NCBI GenBank assembly: GCA_036376135.1
Contig: DASVAW010000008.1
Location: forward strand, 1-45,611
Length of the DNA: 45,611 nt
Direction: 5' to 3'
DNA from: Candidatus Polarisedimenticolaceae bacterium
GTDB lineage: Bacteria; Acidobacteriota; Polarisedimenticolia; Polarisedimenticolales; DASRJG01
Positions 15,243 through 26,024 of the stretch are shown here, in pieces. The notes beneath the pieces were generated by a model, which did not search any database, was not told the origin of the DNA, and saw only the letters and a program-made list of their open reading frames with translations. Positions within the stretch are counted from its first letter, which is position 1, and each line of letters opens with the position of its first letter. Position numbers and translations under genes: made by a program.

Positions 15243-16298
15243 ATGCCGAGCGCGCTTTTTTCGCCTATGTCCCTCCGCGCGACGACGTTCCGCAATCGCG
15301 TCTTCGTCTCGCCGATGTGCCAGTACTCCAGCCTCGACGGGCACGCGACCGACTGGCACCTCGTGCACCTGGGCTCCCGCGCGGTGGGCGGCGCCGGCTG
15401 CGTGATCCAGGAGGCGACCGCGGTCGTTCCCGAGGGACGCATCAGCAACGGGGACGCGGGGATCTGGTCGGACGCGCACGTCCCCGGGTACGCGCGGATC
15501 GCGGCCTTCGTGCGCGGGCACGGCGCGGTCCCGGCGATCCAGCTCGCGCACGCCGGTCGAAAGGCGTCGACCGACCTCCCGTGGCGCGGCGGAAAACCCG
15601 TCGACGGGTGGCCGGTCGTCGGCCCCAGCGCGATCGCCTACGACGACGGATGGCCCGTGCCGCGCGCCCTCACCGCGGAGGAGATCGGCGGGGTCGTGCA
15701 GGCGTTCCTCCACGCGACCCGGCGCGGCCTCGAGGCCGGGTTCGAGGTCGTCGAGATCCACATGGCGCACGGCTATCTCCTCCACGAATTCCTGTCGCCG
15801 CTGTCGAACCGGCGCGAGGACGCCTGGGGCGGCTCCCTCGAGAACCGGATGCGCCTGCCCCTCGCCGTCGCGCGCGCGGTGCGCGACGCATGGCCGGAGG
15901 CGAAGCCGGTCTTCGTGCGCGTCTCCGCTTCCGACTGGGCCGAAGGAGGTTGGGACCTCCCGCAGACGATCGAGCTCGCGAAGCGGCTCAGGGGAATCGG
16001 GATCGACCTCGTCGACTGCTCCTCCGGCGGGCTCGTCCCGCACCAGAAGCTCGTGCCCGGGCCGGGTTACCAGGTTCCCTTCGCCGACGCCGTCCGCCGC
16101 GAGGCGGGGATCGCGACCGGGGCGGTCGGGATGATCACCGAGCCCGAGCAGGCGGAATCGATCGTCGCGCAGGGGAAGGCCGACGTCGTCCTTCTGGCCC
16201 GCGAGATACTGCGCGATCCGTACTGGCCGCTGCACGCCGCCTCGAAGCTCGGCGCTTCGATCGACTGGCCCGTCCAGTACCTGAGGGCCAAGATCTGA
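15243..16298 (+). CDS. Old yellow enzyme, YqjM/NamA-type NADH:flavin oxidoreductase
   Basis: 351 residues, ATG preceded by GGAGGA. Class II (thermophilic-like) OYE residues are at the expected places: Cys26 and Tyr28 in SPMCQYS, the QLAHAGRKAS loop, and the paired histidines in EIHMAHGYLLHEFLSPLSNRR that bind the substrate oxygen. It uses FMN and reduces the C=C bond of enones, enals or maleimides with NAD(P)H in the cytoplasm. Its stop overlaps the next gene. It heads a three-gene operon with an epimerase-type dehydrogenase and a steroid-5-alpha-reductase-like protein, so the natural substrate may be an unsaturated ketone made in that pathway. Confidence 0.95.
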   Translation: MPSALFSPMSLRATTFRNRVFVSPMCQYSSLDGHATDWHLVHLGSRAVGGAGCVIQEATAVVPEGRISNGDAGIWSDAHVPGYARIAAFVRGHGAVPAIQLAHAGRKASTDLPWRGGKPVDGWPVVGPSAIAYDDGWPVPRALTAEEIGGVVQAFLHATRRGLEAGFEVVEIHMAHGYLLHEFLSPLSNRREDAWGGSLENRMRLPLAVARAVRDAWPEAKPVFVRVSASDWAEGGWDLPQTIELAKRLRGIGIDLVDCSSGGLVPHQKLVPGPGYQVPFADAVRREAGIATGAVGMITEPEQAESIVAQGKADVVLLAREILRDPYWPLHAASKLGASIDWPVQYLRAKI

Positions 16299-17275
16299 GA
16301 CTCGCCGTCGTCACCGGGGCCTCGGGGCACGCCGGGGCCAATCTCGTCCGCGCGCTCCTCGACGAGGGACGCGCCGTGAGGTGCCTCGTCCGCGAGGACG
16401 TCCGCGCCCTCGAGGGGCTCGACGTCGAGGCCGTTCGCGGCGACGTCGGCGACGTGGCGTCGCTCGAGCGCGCCTTCGCCGGAGCGGGGACGGTCTTCCA
16501 CCTCGCCGCGCGGATCTCGATCGTCGGGGAGGAGGACGGCGCCGTCCTGCGCACGAACGTCGACGGCGTGCGGAACGTCGTCGAGGCCTGTCGCGCGAAG
16601 GGAATCGGCCGCCTCGTCCACTTCAGCTCGATCCACGCCCTGCACGACCCGGGGGCGGGAGCGCCGATCGACGAGGACGCCGAGCCCGCCGACTTCGAGT
16701 GGCTCCCCGCCTACGACCGCAGCAAGGCGGCGGGGGAGAGGATCGTGCGCGAGGCGGTGGCCCGCGGTTTCAACGCGGTGATCGTGAATCCGACCGCGAT
16801 CGTAGGGCCGCACGACGAGAAGCCGTCCCGGATGGGGCGCGTCCTGCTCGACCTCGCGAAGGGGCGGATGCCCGCGCTCGTCCACGGCGGGTACAACTGG
16901 GTCGACGCGCGCGACGTCGCGAGGGGGGCGATCGCCGCCGAGCAGAAGGGGAACGCGGGTCAGCGTTACCTCCTCTCGGGGACCTGGAAGCCGATCGCCG
17001 ACGTCGCGGCGATCGTGCACGCCTGCGGAGGCGCCGCGCCCCCGCGGATGAACGTGCCCCTCGGCGTCGCCGCCGCGGTCGCGCCGCTCGCCTTGGCGGC
17101 GTCGCGCCTCGTCGGCGCGGAGCCGCTGTTCACCCCCGATGCGATCCGCGCGTTGCGCTGCCACCGGGAGATCGTCCCTCGGCGGTCGATCGCGGAGCTG
17201 GGGTGGTCGCCGCGCCCGATCGAAGCGACGATCGCCGACACCCTGGCGTGGTTCCGGACGAAGGGGATGTGGTGA
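16295..17275 (+). CDS. Extended SDR (NAD-dependent epimerase/dehydratase, 3-beta-HSD/DFR-like)
   Basis: 326 residues if translation begins at a CTG that overlaps the preceding stop (CTGA), which gives the family N-terminus MRLAVVTGASGHAG. No ATG, GTG or TTG lies nearby in frame; a GAGGG stretch lies 7 bases before the CTG. NAD binding is by GASGHAG (Gly8/11/14). The catalytic set is Ser111/112 in VHFSSIHAL and Tyr140/Lys144 in AYDRSK. VNPTAIVGPHD and YNWVDARDVARG are extended-SDR blocks. The relatives are dihydroflavonol reductases and 3-beta-hydroxysteroid dehydrogenases, which act on hydroxyl/keto groups. Placement between two C=C reductases suggests a shared cyclic or terpenoid-like substrate. 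Confidence 0.88.
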   Translation: MRLAVVTGASGHAGANLVRALLDEGRAVRCLVREDVRALEGLDVEAVRGDVGDVASLERAFAGAGTVFHLAARISIVGEEDGAVLRTNVDGVRNVVEACRAKGIGRLVHFSSIHALHDPGAGAPIDEDAEPADFEWLPAYDRSKAAGERIVREAVARGFNAVIVNPTAIVGPHDEKPSRMGRVLLDLAKGRMPALVHGGYNWVDARDVARGAIAAEQKGNAGQRYLLSGTWKPIADVAAIVHACGGAAPPRMNVPLGVAAAVAPLALAASRLVGAEPLFTPDAIRALRCHREIVPRRSIAELGWSPRPIEATIADTLAWFRTKGMW

Positions 17276-17991
17276 TCGTCGCGACTTGGACCTGGATCGC
17301 GATCGCCGCGATCACCTTCGCCGTGTTGTTGAAGGTGGACGCCCCGTACGGCCGTCACGCCCGGAGGGGATGGGGGCCGATGCTCCCGGCCTGGATGGGA
17401 TGGATCGTGATGGAGCTCCCCTCGCCGGTGCTGATCGCGGGGTTCTGGTTCGCGAGCCCGTATCGATCCGATCCCGCGAGCGTCGCGCTGATGGCGGCCT
17501 GGGTCGGGCACTACGTCTACCGCACGCTGATCTTCCCGTTCCTGGGCGCGGGGAACAAGGCGCCGATGCCCGCGTCGATCGCGGCGAGCGCGTTCGGCTT
17601 CAACCTCGTGAACGGCTCGCTCAACGGGTACGGGATGTTCCATGTCGACGGGGTTCGGGAGGTCGGCGCAAGGTTCGTCGGCGGGATGGCGCTCTTCGCC
17701 GCGGGTTTCCTGATCCACGTGAAGTCGGACGCGATCCTGCGGTCGCTCAGGAAGCCGGGGGAGTCCGGGTACCGGATCCCGCGGGGCTTTCTCTTCCGCT
17801 GGGTGAGCTGTCCGAACTACCTCGGCGAGGTCGTCGAGTGGATCGGGTTCGCGATCGCGGCGGGGACGTTGTGGCCCGCGTCGTTCGCGGCGTGGACGGT
17901 CGCCAACCTCGTGCCGCGGGCCTTTGCGCACCATCGCTGGTACGTCTCTACCTTCGAAGAGTATCCGAAGGGGCGACGGGCGATTCTGTAA
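17272..17991 (+). CDS. Steroid 5-alpha-reductase-family membrane protein
   Basis: 239 residues, GTG start overlapping the previous stop (GTGA). About six hydrophobic helices are seen. The C-terminal third closely follows eukaryotic SRD5A1/2: GESGYRIPRGFLF, then PNYLGEVVEWIGFAIA, then HHRWYVSTFEEYPKGRRAIL. These are the NADPH-binding elements of 3-oxo-5-alpha-steroid 4-dehydrogenase. The family reduces a C=C bond conjugated to a ketone or carbonyl in steroids, polyprenols or enoyl-CoAs. In this operon it is the third reductase after an OYE and an SDR. The true substrate (steroid, isoprenoid or lipid) cannot be read from sequence. Confidence 0.9.
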   Translation: MIVATWTWIAIAAITFAVLLKVDAPYGRHARRGWGPMLPAWMGWIVMELPSPVLIAGFWFASPYRSDPASVALMAAWVGHYVYRTLIFPFLGAGNKAPMPASIAASAFGFNLVNGSLNGYGMFHVDGVREVGARFVGGMALFAAGFLIHVKSDAILRSLRKPGESGYRIPRGFLFRWVSCPNYLGEVVEWIGFAIAAGTLWPASFAAWTVANLVPRAFAHHRWYVSTFEEYPKGRRAIL

Positions 17992-17992
17992 G

Positions 17993-18014
17993 AAAAAGGG
18001 GCCTGACCCCTTTT
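17993..18014. terminator. Bidirectional hairpin terminator between convergent genes
   Basis: AAAAGGGG (17994-18001), loop CCTGA, then CCCCTTTT (18007-18014): an 8-bp perfect stem with A/T ends, so it can act on both strands. It sits 2 bases after the 5-alpha-reductase-like stop and overlaps the last codon of the methyltransferase read from the other side. Confidence 0.7.
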
Positions 18015-18829
18015 CAGCGCCACGCCATGACGTAGGCCAGCCACCCCGCCTGGTTCTCGAAGTGCGTGCGTTTCCGGTAGACGTGCGACGAAGCGTTCGC
18101 CTCGTCGTCCCAGCCCTCGAGGTAGACGTCGGTCGAGGCGAACCCCGCCTCGGCGCACAGCTCGCGAATCTCGGGAAGGGTCCACAGGCGCCAGTCGTAG
18201 GTGAAGGCGTTGCGCATCGAGCTCCCGTCGGGGAACTCGTAGTGGATGTGGCAGAGGATGTGGTGGTCGATCGGGTTGAAGCGCTCGTGCTCCCAGACGT
18301 AGGTGAACGACGGAACGCGCGTGCCGTCGTCCTGCACGAATCCCTTCTTCCTCGACCGCTCCGAAAGCGTTTCCATCGCCTCGGTCCCGCCGAAGACGTT
18401 GAGGACGAGAAGGCCGCCGGGCTTCAGCCCTTCGCGCGCCGCGCGGACGTAGCCGAGCAGGTCGCGCCGCTCCTTGAAGACGCAGTACGAGAAATTCAGC
18501 GCGAGGGTGAGGTCGGCCCTCGGGACGCGGTTCGACCGGACGTCGGCGCGAACGAGGGACAGGCGCGAGGCCGCGTCCCCCATCTTCGGGACCCGGTGCT
18601 CCCGCGCCCATTCGAGGACCTCGGGGTCGAGGTCCACCCCCGCGGCGCGGTTGTTCCGATGGAGGCGAAGCCAGGCCGCCGAGAGGGCGGCGGTGCCGCA
18701 GAAGTCCTCGCGCAGCATCCTCGCGGGGCGCCCGCGCTTCCGGCGGTACACCCCGGCGAAGAAGGCGACGTCGCTGTCGACGCTCTGGACGGAGGCTTCG
18801 TAGAGCGCGTGCCGGTCGTAACGCGGCAA
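18014..18829 (-). CDS. Class I SAM-dependent methyltransferase
   Basis: 271 residues, TTG start 4 bases after the ferritin stop (PRYDRHALYEASVQ). The SAM site is a variant motif I (LREDFCGTAALSAAW) followed by AAGVDLDPEVLEWA, where the Asp would bind ribose. Later blocks include ADLTLALNFSYCVFK and GGLLVLNVFGG. It belongs to a small-molecule methyltransferase group with the LREDFCGTA signature; the substrate is unknown. It is tightly downstream of ferritin and probably co-transcribed. A 12-base sequence flanks the gene as an inverted pair (18001-18012 and 18828-18839). Confidence 0.86.
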   Translation of the reverse strand: MPRYDRHALYEASVQSVDSDVAFFAGVYRRKRGRPARMLREDFCGTAALSAAWLRLHRNNRAAGVDLDPEVLEWAREHRVPKMGDAASRLSLVRADVRSNRVPRADLTLALNFSYCVFKERRDLLGYVRAAREGLKPGGLLVLNVFGGTEAMETLSERSRKKGFVQDDGTRVPSFTYVWEHERFNPIDHHILCHIHYEFPDGSSMRNAFTYDWRLWTLPEIRELCAEAGFASTDVYLEGWDDEANASSHVYRKRTHFENQAGWLAYVMAWR

Positions 18830-18839
18830 GGGGTCAGGC
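18828..18839. repeat. 12-base inverted partner of 18001-18012 flanking the methyltransferase
   Basis: AAGGGGTCAGGC here is the exact reverse complement of 18001-18012. The two copies bracket the methyltransferase gene almost end to end. This copy spans the ferritin stop codon and the methyltransferase TTG. It may be chance, a shared GGGGTCAGGC element of the REP type, or a scar of insertion. Confidence 0.4.
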
Positions 18840-19352
18840 GCCCGCTTCCGCGCCCGCGGGATCCGGGCCGCGCGTGCCGAGCTCGCGGTCGATGTCGAGG
18901 AGCGAAGCCGGGTCGTCCTTGACGAGGTTCAGGCGCGCGACGATCTCGCGCATCGTCTTTTCTTCCTCGACCTGCTCCGTGATGAACCACTCGAGCTGGA
19001 CCATGGCGGCGTAGGCCTTCTGCTCGCCGGCGAGCTCGTAGAGCGCGTCGATCTGCTTGCTGACCTCGAGCTCCTGCTTGTAGGCGTTCTCGAAGACCTC
19101 GACGAGGTGCTTGAACTCCCCCTTCGGGCCGTCGATGGACTTGAACTCGAGCTTCCCGTGACGCGCGAGCATGAAGTCGAGGAGCTTCATCGCGTGCGCG
19201 TATTCCTCCTGGCTCTGCAGGCGCATCCACGTGGCCGCGCCTTTCCAGTTGTTGCGGTCGCACCACGCGGACATGGCCAGGTACGTGTAGGAGGCCTTGA
19301 ACTCGGAGTGGATCTGGCGGTTGAGGGCTTCCTGAACCGTCTTGCTCATCAT
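18834..19352 (-). CDS. Bacterial ferritin (non-heme)
   Basis: 172 residues counting from the first of two adjacent ATGs, which lies 10 bases from an AGGAGG site; the second ATG (19349) is also possible. Ferroxidase ligands are in place: Glu17 in HSEFKASYTYLAMS, Glu50 and His53 in QEEYAHAMK, and the EWFITEQVEEEK helix supplying Glu and Gln. Four long helices match FtnA. It stores iron by oxidising Fe(II) in a 24-mer cage in the cytoplasm. The C-terminal tail (GTRGPDPAGAEAGA) is a low-complexity extension. It is divergent from the M14 peptidase gene and upstream of the methyltransferase. Confidence 0.95.
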   Translation of the reverse strand: MMSKTVQEALNRQIHSEFKASYTYLAMSAWCDRNNWKGAATWMRLQSQEEYAHAMKLLDFMLARHGKLEFKSIDGPKGEFKHLVEVFENAYKQELEVSKQIDALYELAGEQKAYAAMVQLEWFITEQVEEEKTMREIVARLNLVKDDPASLLDIDRELGTRGPDPAGAEAGA

Positions 19353-19426
19353 GGGTCGGGTTCCTCCTGAATGGCCGGGCATGGTAGCGCGAAGCCGGTG
19401 TAGTCTGCCCGGATTCCGGAGGTCCC

Positions 19427-21142
19427 ATGATCGCGTTCCTGCTCGCCGCGGCGGTCGCCGCGCCCCCCGATCTCACGACCGAAGCGGAGAAGTCCGGCTG
19501 GGTGCGCACCGGGCGGTACGCCGAGGTCGAGCGCCTGTGCCCCGCCTTCGAGAAGGCCTTCCCGGGAAAGGTCCGCTGCACCCGGTTCGGGACGACCCCC
19601 GAGGGGAGGCCGATGCTCGCCCTCGTCGCCTCGGCGGACGGCGCGTTCGACCCGAAGGCCTCGCGCGCGAAGGGGCGCACCGTCGTCCTCGCGCAGGGCG
19701 GGATCCACGCCGGGGAGATCGACGGGAAGGACGCGGGGTTCGCCGTCCTGCGGGACGTCCTGAACGGAAAGACCGGGGCGGGGGTCCTGTCGAGGATCAC
19801 CTTCGTGTTCGTGCCGGTCTTCAACGTGGACGGCCACGAGCGTTTCGGCCCGAACCACCGCCCCAACCAGCGCGGTCCCGAGGCGATGGGCTGGAGGACC
19901 ACCGCCCAGAACCTCAACCTCAACCGGGACTACGCGAAGGCCGAGGCTCCGGAGATGCACGCGATGCTCGCGCTTCTGAACGCATGGGACCCCGAGCTCT
20001 ACGTCGATCTCCACGTGACCGACGGCGCGAAGTTCCGCCACGACGTCGCGATCCTGGTGGACCCCGCGGAGGAGCCGCGGCACCCTCTGCGCGAGCCCGC
20101 GCGCAAGCTCCGCCACGAGATCGCCTCGCGCCTCGAGGCGCTCGGGCACCGTCCGCTCGAGTTCTACCCGGCGTTCGAGAAGGACGACGACCCCGCGTCG
20201 GGGTTCGCGGTCGGGGTCGCGCCGCCGCGACTGTCGACCCCCTATTGGGCGGCGCGGGGGAGGATGGCGCTGCTCGTCGAGACCCACAGCTGGCACCGGT
20301 ACGCCGAGCGGGTCGACGCGACCCGCCACGTCCTCGAGGCGACCCTCGAGCTCGCGGCCCGCGACGGGACGTCGTGGCGCGCGGCGATCGACGCTCCCGA
20401 CTCCTCGGCGGAGCTCGGCATCGCGTGGGCGCACGACGATCCCGTCGCGACGATCGAGTTCCTCGGGTATGCCTACGCGCGCCGTCCGTCGGCGATCTCC
20501 GGAGGGATGACGGTCGACTACGACGAGACGAAGCCGGAGACGTGGCGGATCCCGCTCCGCACCGGGGTGAAGGCGGCGCGCACGGCGCGCCTGCCGAAGG
20601 CCGGATGGATCGTGCCCCCGGCGTGGGCGCCGCTCGTACGCGACAAGCTCGCGGCGCACGGGTTCCGGACGGAGACGATCGGCGCGGCGAGGACCTCCGT
20701 GACGGTCGAGGTCTGGCGGGCGGCCTCGACGACCTTCGCCGTCGCTCCGTACGAGGGGCGGCGACGGGTCGAAGCCGAGGGCTCGTGGACCGGCGGAACG
20801 CGCGACGTCGCGCCCGGCTCGTTGTTCGTACCCGCGGCGCAGCCGGGAGCGCGGCTGCTCGTCCAGCTGCTCGAGCCGGAGGCGCCGGACTCCCTCGTCT
20901 CGTGGGGGTACTTCGACGCGATCTTCGAGCGCAAGGAGTACATGGAGTCCTACGTCACCGAGGAGGTCGCCGCGGCGATGCTCCGCGACGATCCCGCCGT
21001 CCGTGCGGAGTTCGAGCGGCGGCTGTCCGATCCGAAGTTCGCCGCGGATCCGAACGCACGCCTCGAGTTCTTCCACCGGCGCCACGCCTCCTGGGACGAC
21101 CGCAAGGACGTCTACCCCGTGGTCAAGGTCGATGCCTTCTGA
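19427..21142 (+). CDS. M14-family zinc carboxypeptidase, secreted
   Basis: 571 residues, ATG with GGAGG 4 bases upstream. Residues 1-12 (MIAFLLAAAVAA) look like a short signal peptide. Zinc ligands fit HxxE...H: His94 and Glu97 in GGIHAGEIDG, and His196 in VDLHVTDG. Arg167 in NLNLNRDYAK would bind the substrate carboxylate. Glu285 in LLVETHSWH is the likely general base. The domain covers about 25-330. The last 240 residues are a beta-rich extension common in secreted M14 relatives of this type. It probably degrades peptides outside the cytoplasm, in line with the DPP-IV-like enzyme elsewhere in the window. Confidence 0.93.
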   Translation: MIAFLLAAAVAAPPDLTTEAEKSGWVRTGRYAEVERLCPAFEKAFPGKVRCTRFGTTPEGRPMLALVASADGAFDPKASRAKGRTVVLAQGGIHAGEIDGKDAGFAVLRDVLNGKTGAGVLSRITFVFVPVFNVDGHERFGPNHRPNQRGPEAMGWRTTAQNLNLNRDYAKAEAPEMHAMLALLNAWDPELYVDLHVTDGAKFRHDVAILVDPAEEPRHPLREPARKLRHEIASRLEALGHRPLEFYPAFEKDDDPASGFAVGVAPPRLSTPYWAARGRMALLVETHSWHRYAERVDATRHVLEATLELAARDGTSWRAAIDAPDSSAELGIAWAHDDPVATIEFLGYAYARRPSAISGGMTVDYDETKPETWRIPLRTGVKAARTARLPKAGWIVPPAWAPLVRDKLAAHGFRTETIGAARTSVTVEVWRAASTTFAVAPYEGRRRVEAEGSWTGGTRDVAPGSLFVPAAQPGARLLVQLLEPEAPDSLVSWGYFDAIFERKEYMESYVTEEVAAAMLRDDPAVRAEFERRLSDPKFAADPNARLEFFHRRHASWDDRKDVYPVVKVDAF

Positions 21143-21596
21143 ACGGAGGATGCCGGCCGTCGTCCGCGTCGTCGGTCTGGCGATCTCGCTCGTCTTCGTC
21201 GCGGTCGTCGTCGGGAGCGTCTTCGTCCCGTCGGAGGTGCGCGTCGAGCGTCGCGTGCGGGTCGGGCGCCCCCCGGAGCTCGTGTACGCGCTGCTCGAGG
21301 CGCAGGCCGCCTCCCCGCGCGGCGACGGCGTCCGTCGCGCGGTCGTCGCGCGCGTCCCGAACGAGCGGCTGCGGATCGAGCTCGATTACGGCGGGCTGGG
21401 GAAGGCCTTCGAGACCCTGACGCTCGAGCCGCGCGAAGGGAGCACCGAGGTCGTCCGGATCTACGAGCAGGCGCTGGGCCGGCGACCGTTGCGTCGCTGG
21501 GCCGGCGCGAGGCTCCCGCGCCTGCTGGGGGAGACCTTCGAGCGTGAGCTCGCGGCGATCAAGACCTCGGCGGAAGGGTCTCCGCCGCACCGGTGA
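21132..21596 (+). CDS. Membrane-anchored SRPBCC-like protein
   Basis: 154 residues from an ATG overlapping the peptidase end by 11 bases. A second ATG at 21150 sits directly against GGAGG and is a poorer start. One N-terminal membrane helix ([20 protein letters not shown]) is followed by a strand pattern typical of START/SRPBCC lipid-binding proteins ([21 protein letters not shown]). The domain is short and the match is to general shape only. It overlaps the cysteine-synthase-like gene tail-to-tail by 38 bases. Confidence 0.65.
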   Translation: MPSERRMPAVVRVVGLAISLVFVAVVVGSVFVPSEVRVERRVRVGRPPELVYALLEAQAASPRGDGVRRAVVARVPNERLRIELDYGGLGKAFETLTLEPREGSTEVVRIYEQALGRRPLRRWAGARLPRLLGETFERELAAIKTSAEGSPPHR

Positions 21597-22646
21597 CCGC
21601 CGCGACCGCGGGATCGCACGTGCGACACACCCGGCGGACCGCCTCGAACGACACCAGGTGGATCTCGGGAACGGCGGAGCCGTCGGGAATCCGCTCCTCG
21701 CGGAGGAGATCGGTCGAAAGGTACTTCTTGTTGTCGTCGCAGAAGACCGTGACGACGGTGGCGTCGCCGCCGAGCTCCTCGAGGATCTCGAGGGCGCCGA
21801 CGAAGTTCGCTCCCGACGAGATCCCGACCGGAAGGCCCAGCTCGCGGGCGAGCTTCTGGGCCATCAGGATCGCGTCCCCGTCGTCGACGCTGACGACGCG
21901 GTCGAGGGTGTCGAGGCGGCAGATCGGCGGGACGAACTCGTCGGAGATTCCCTGGATCCGGTGTTTGCCGACCTTGCACCCGGTCGAGAGGGTCGGGGAG
22001 TTCGCGGGCTCGAGGGGGTGGACGCGGATCGCCGGGCGGAGGGCGCGCAGCGCCTTGCCGACTCCCATGACGGTGCCGCCGGTCCCGACCCCCGCGACGA
22101 ACGCGTCGGGGGTCTTCCCCGCCGCCTCGCATTGCCACCAGATCTCGGGGCCCGTCGTCTGCTCGTGCGCCTCGACGTTGTCCTCGTTCGAGAACTGGCG
22201 CGGGAGGAACGCGCGACCCGCCGCCGCCGCGGCCTCCTCGGACATGCGGATGCTCCCGAGGAATCCGCCCTCCTCCCGGCTCACGAGACGGATCTCCGCC
22301 CCGAGGCTGCGGATCAGGTCGATCCGCTCGCGGCTCATCCAGTCGGGCATGAAGATCGTGACGGGGTGGCCGAGCGCGCGACCGATCGACGCGACGGCGA
22401 TTCCGGTGTTCCCGCTCGTGGCCTCGAAGATGGGAACCCCCGGAGCCAACGCTCCCGTCTCGTAGGCGCGCGCCATGATGTGCAGCGCCATCCGGTCCTT
22501 GATGGAGCCGCTGAGGTTCAGGTGCTCGGCCTTCGCCCAGACGCGCCGACGCTTCCCGCGGAACTCGAAGTCCACCTTCAGGAGCGGGGTGTTCCCGATC
22601 AGGTCCCGCAACCCCGCGAAGCGGGCGTTCAGCGCCGTCGCGGGCA

Positions 22647-22647
<1 letters not shown>
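21559..22647 (-). CDS. Cysteine synthase-like PLP enzyme with Cys-containing C-terminal tail
   Basis: 362 residues. The fold type II PLP core is clear: [18 protein letters not shown] with the PLP lysine, [35 protein letters not shown] (phosphate loop) and [13 protein letters not shown]. That matches CysK/CysM O-acetylserine sulfhydrylases. It is about 50 residues longer than usual; the tail contains [12 protein letters not shown], a C-x2-C pair that is not part of the core. The ATG shares one base with the stop of acetyl-CoA synthetase (TGATG), so the two are co-translated. It may make cysteine, or be a cystathionine- or diaminopropionate-type relative. Confidence 0.88.
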
Positions 22648-24599
<1,952 letters not shown>

Positions 24600-24661
24600 G
24601 GCAGCTCCTCCCGGGCGCGGCGCCCAAAAAAGCCCGCGAATCGTACACCCGGAAGGCGCCG

Positions 24662-24667
24662 TATACT
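24662..24667 (+). promoter_or_regulatory. Possible -10 element of the AGCS symporter gene
   Basis: TATACT lies 20 bases before the TTG start. The sequence 17-18 bases upstream (near 24639) does not look like a good -35 box, so this is only a candidate sigma-70 site. Confidence 0.4.
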
Positions 24668-24686
24668 CCGGCGCCCGGAGGCGACA

Positions 24687-26024
24687 TTGGTCAATTTACT
24701 GGACACCGTTTCGGGGTGGGTGTGGGGGCTTCCGCTCCTGGTCCTTCTGTTCGGGACCCACCTCTTCCTGACGTTCCGGCTCCGCCTCATCCAGCGGTAC
24801 ACGCCGACGGCGATCCGGCTCTCGCTGAGCCGGAAGCGGGAAGGCGAGGGGGACGTCAGCCAGTTCGGCGCCCTGACCACGGCGCTGGCCGCCACGATCG
24901 GCACGGGGAACATCGTCGGGGTCGCGACGGCGGTCGCCGCGGGGGGGCCGGGCGCGGTCCTCTGGATGTGGCTGACCGGGGTCTTCGGGATCTCGACGAA
25001 ATACGCCGAGGCGGTCCTCGCGGTGAAGTATCGCGTGCGAGGCCCGGGGGGGATGATGTCGGGCGGCCCGATGTACGTCCTCGAGCGCGGCCTGGGTATG
25101 CGCTGGCTCGGCCTGATCTTCGCGGGGCTCACGGCGGTCGCGGCGTTCGGCATCGGGAACATGGTCCAGGCCAACTCGATCGCCTCGCTCGCGAACGAGG
25201 CGTTCCACGTTTCCCCGTACCTCACGGGGATCGTGCTGACCGTGCTCACGGCGGTCGTGATCCTCGGCGGCATCCACTCGATCGCGATCGTCTGCGAGCG
25301 GCTCGTCCCGTTCATGGCGATCTTCTACGTGCTCGGCTGCGCCGTCCTGCTCGCGATGGGGTGGGAGACGCTCGGCGCGACGTTGAAGACGATCCTGACG
25401 ACCGCGTTCACCGGCCAGGCGGCGGTGGGCGGATTCCTCGGCGCCGGGATGAAGGAGGCGATCCGCTTCGGGATCGCGCGCGGGTTGTTCTCGAACGAGT
25501 CGGGGCTCGGCTCGGCGCCGATCGTCGCCGCCGCGGCCCAGACGAAAAACCCCGTGAGGCAGGCGCTGGTCTCCTCGACCGGGACGTTCTGGGACACCGT
25601 CGTCGTGTGCGCGATGACGGGGCTCGTGATCGTCAACACGGGCGACTGGACGCAAGGGCTGAAAGGAGCGGCGTTGACCCACGCCGCGTTCGAGGGATTC
25701 CCCGTCGTCGGTCCGATCGTCCTGACGGTGGGGCTGCTCACGTTCGTCTTCTCGACGATCCTCGGCTGGTGTTACTACGGCGAGAAGGCGATCGAGTACC
25801 TGATCGGACACCGCGCGGTGAAGCCGTACCGCGTGTTGTGGGTCGGCGCGGTGTTCGTCGGCTCGGTGACCTCGCTCCCCGCGGTGTGGGCCTTCGCCGA
25901 CATCGCCAACGGGCTCATGGCGGTCCCGAACCTCGTCTCGCTCCTGCTGCTCTCGGGCGTCGTCGCGAACGAGACGAAGAAATACCTCTGGAGCGACAAC
26001 CTCGACGCGGACACGCACGAATGA
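24687..26024 (+). CDS. Alanine/glycine:cation symporter (AGCS family)
   Basis: 445 residues from a TTG with GGAGG 5 bases upstream ([18 protein letters not shown]). The family signature is [34 protein letters not shown], followed by about ten further hydrophobic helices and [18 protein letters not shown]. It imports alanine, glycine or a similar amino acid with Na+ across the inner membrane. The neighbours in both directions make or use acetyl-CoA and amino acids. The next gene starts at its stop (ATGA). Confidence 0.95.
   Translation: MVNLLDTVSGWVWGLPLLVLLFGTHLFLTFRLRLIQRYTPTAIRLSLSRKREGEGDVSQFGALTTALAATIGTGNIVGVATAVAAGGPGAVLWMWLTGVFGISTKYAEAVLAVKYRVRGPGGMMSGGPMYVLERGLGMRWLGLIFAGLTAVAAFGIGNMVQANSIASLANEAFHVSPYLTGIVLTVLTAVVILGGIHSIAIVCERLVPFMAIFYVLGCAVLLAMGWETLGATLKTILTTAFTGQAAVGGFLGAGMKEAIRFGIARGLFSNESGLGSAPIVAAAAQTKNPVRQALVSSTGTFWDTVVVCAMTGLVIVNTGDWTQGLKGAALTHAAFEGFPVVGPIVLTVGLLTFVFSTILGWCYYGEKAIEYLIGHRAVKPYRVLWVGAVFVGSVTSLPAVWAFADIANGLMAVPNLVSLLLLSGVVANETKKYLWSDNLDADTHE

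Noticed and set aside
24610-24632. GGGCG/CGCCC hairpin with A6 upstream of the acetyl-CoA synthetase gene
   Set aside because: On the plus strand it is followed by A, on the minus strand preceded by T, so it is in the wrong order for an intrinsic terminator in both directions.
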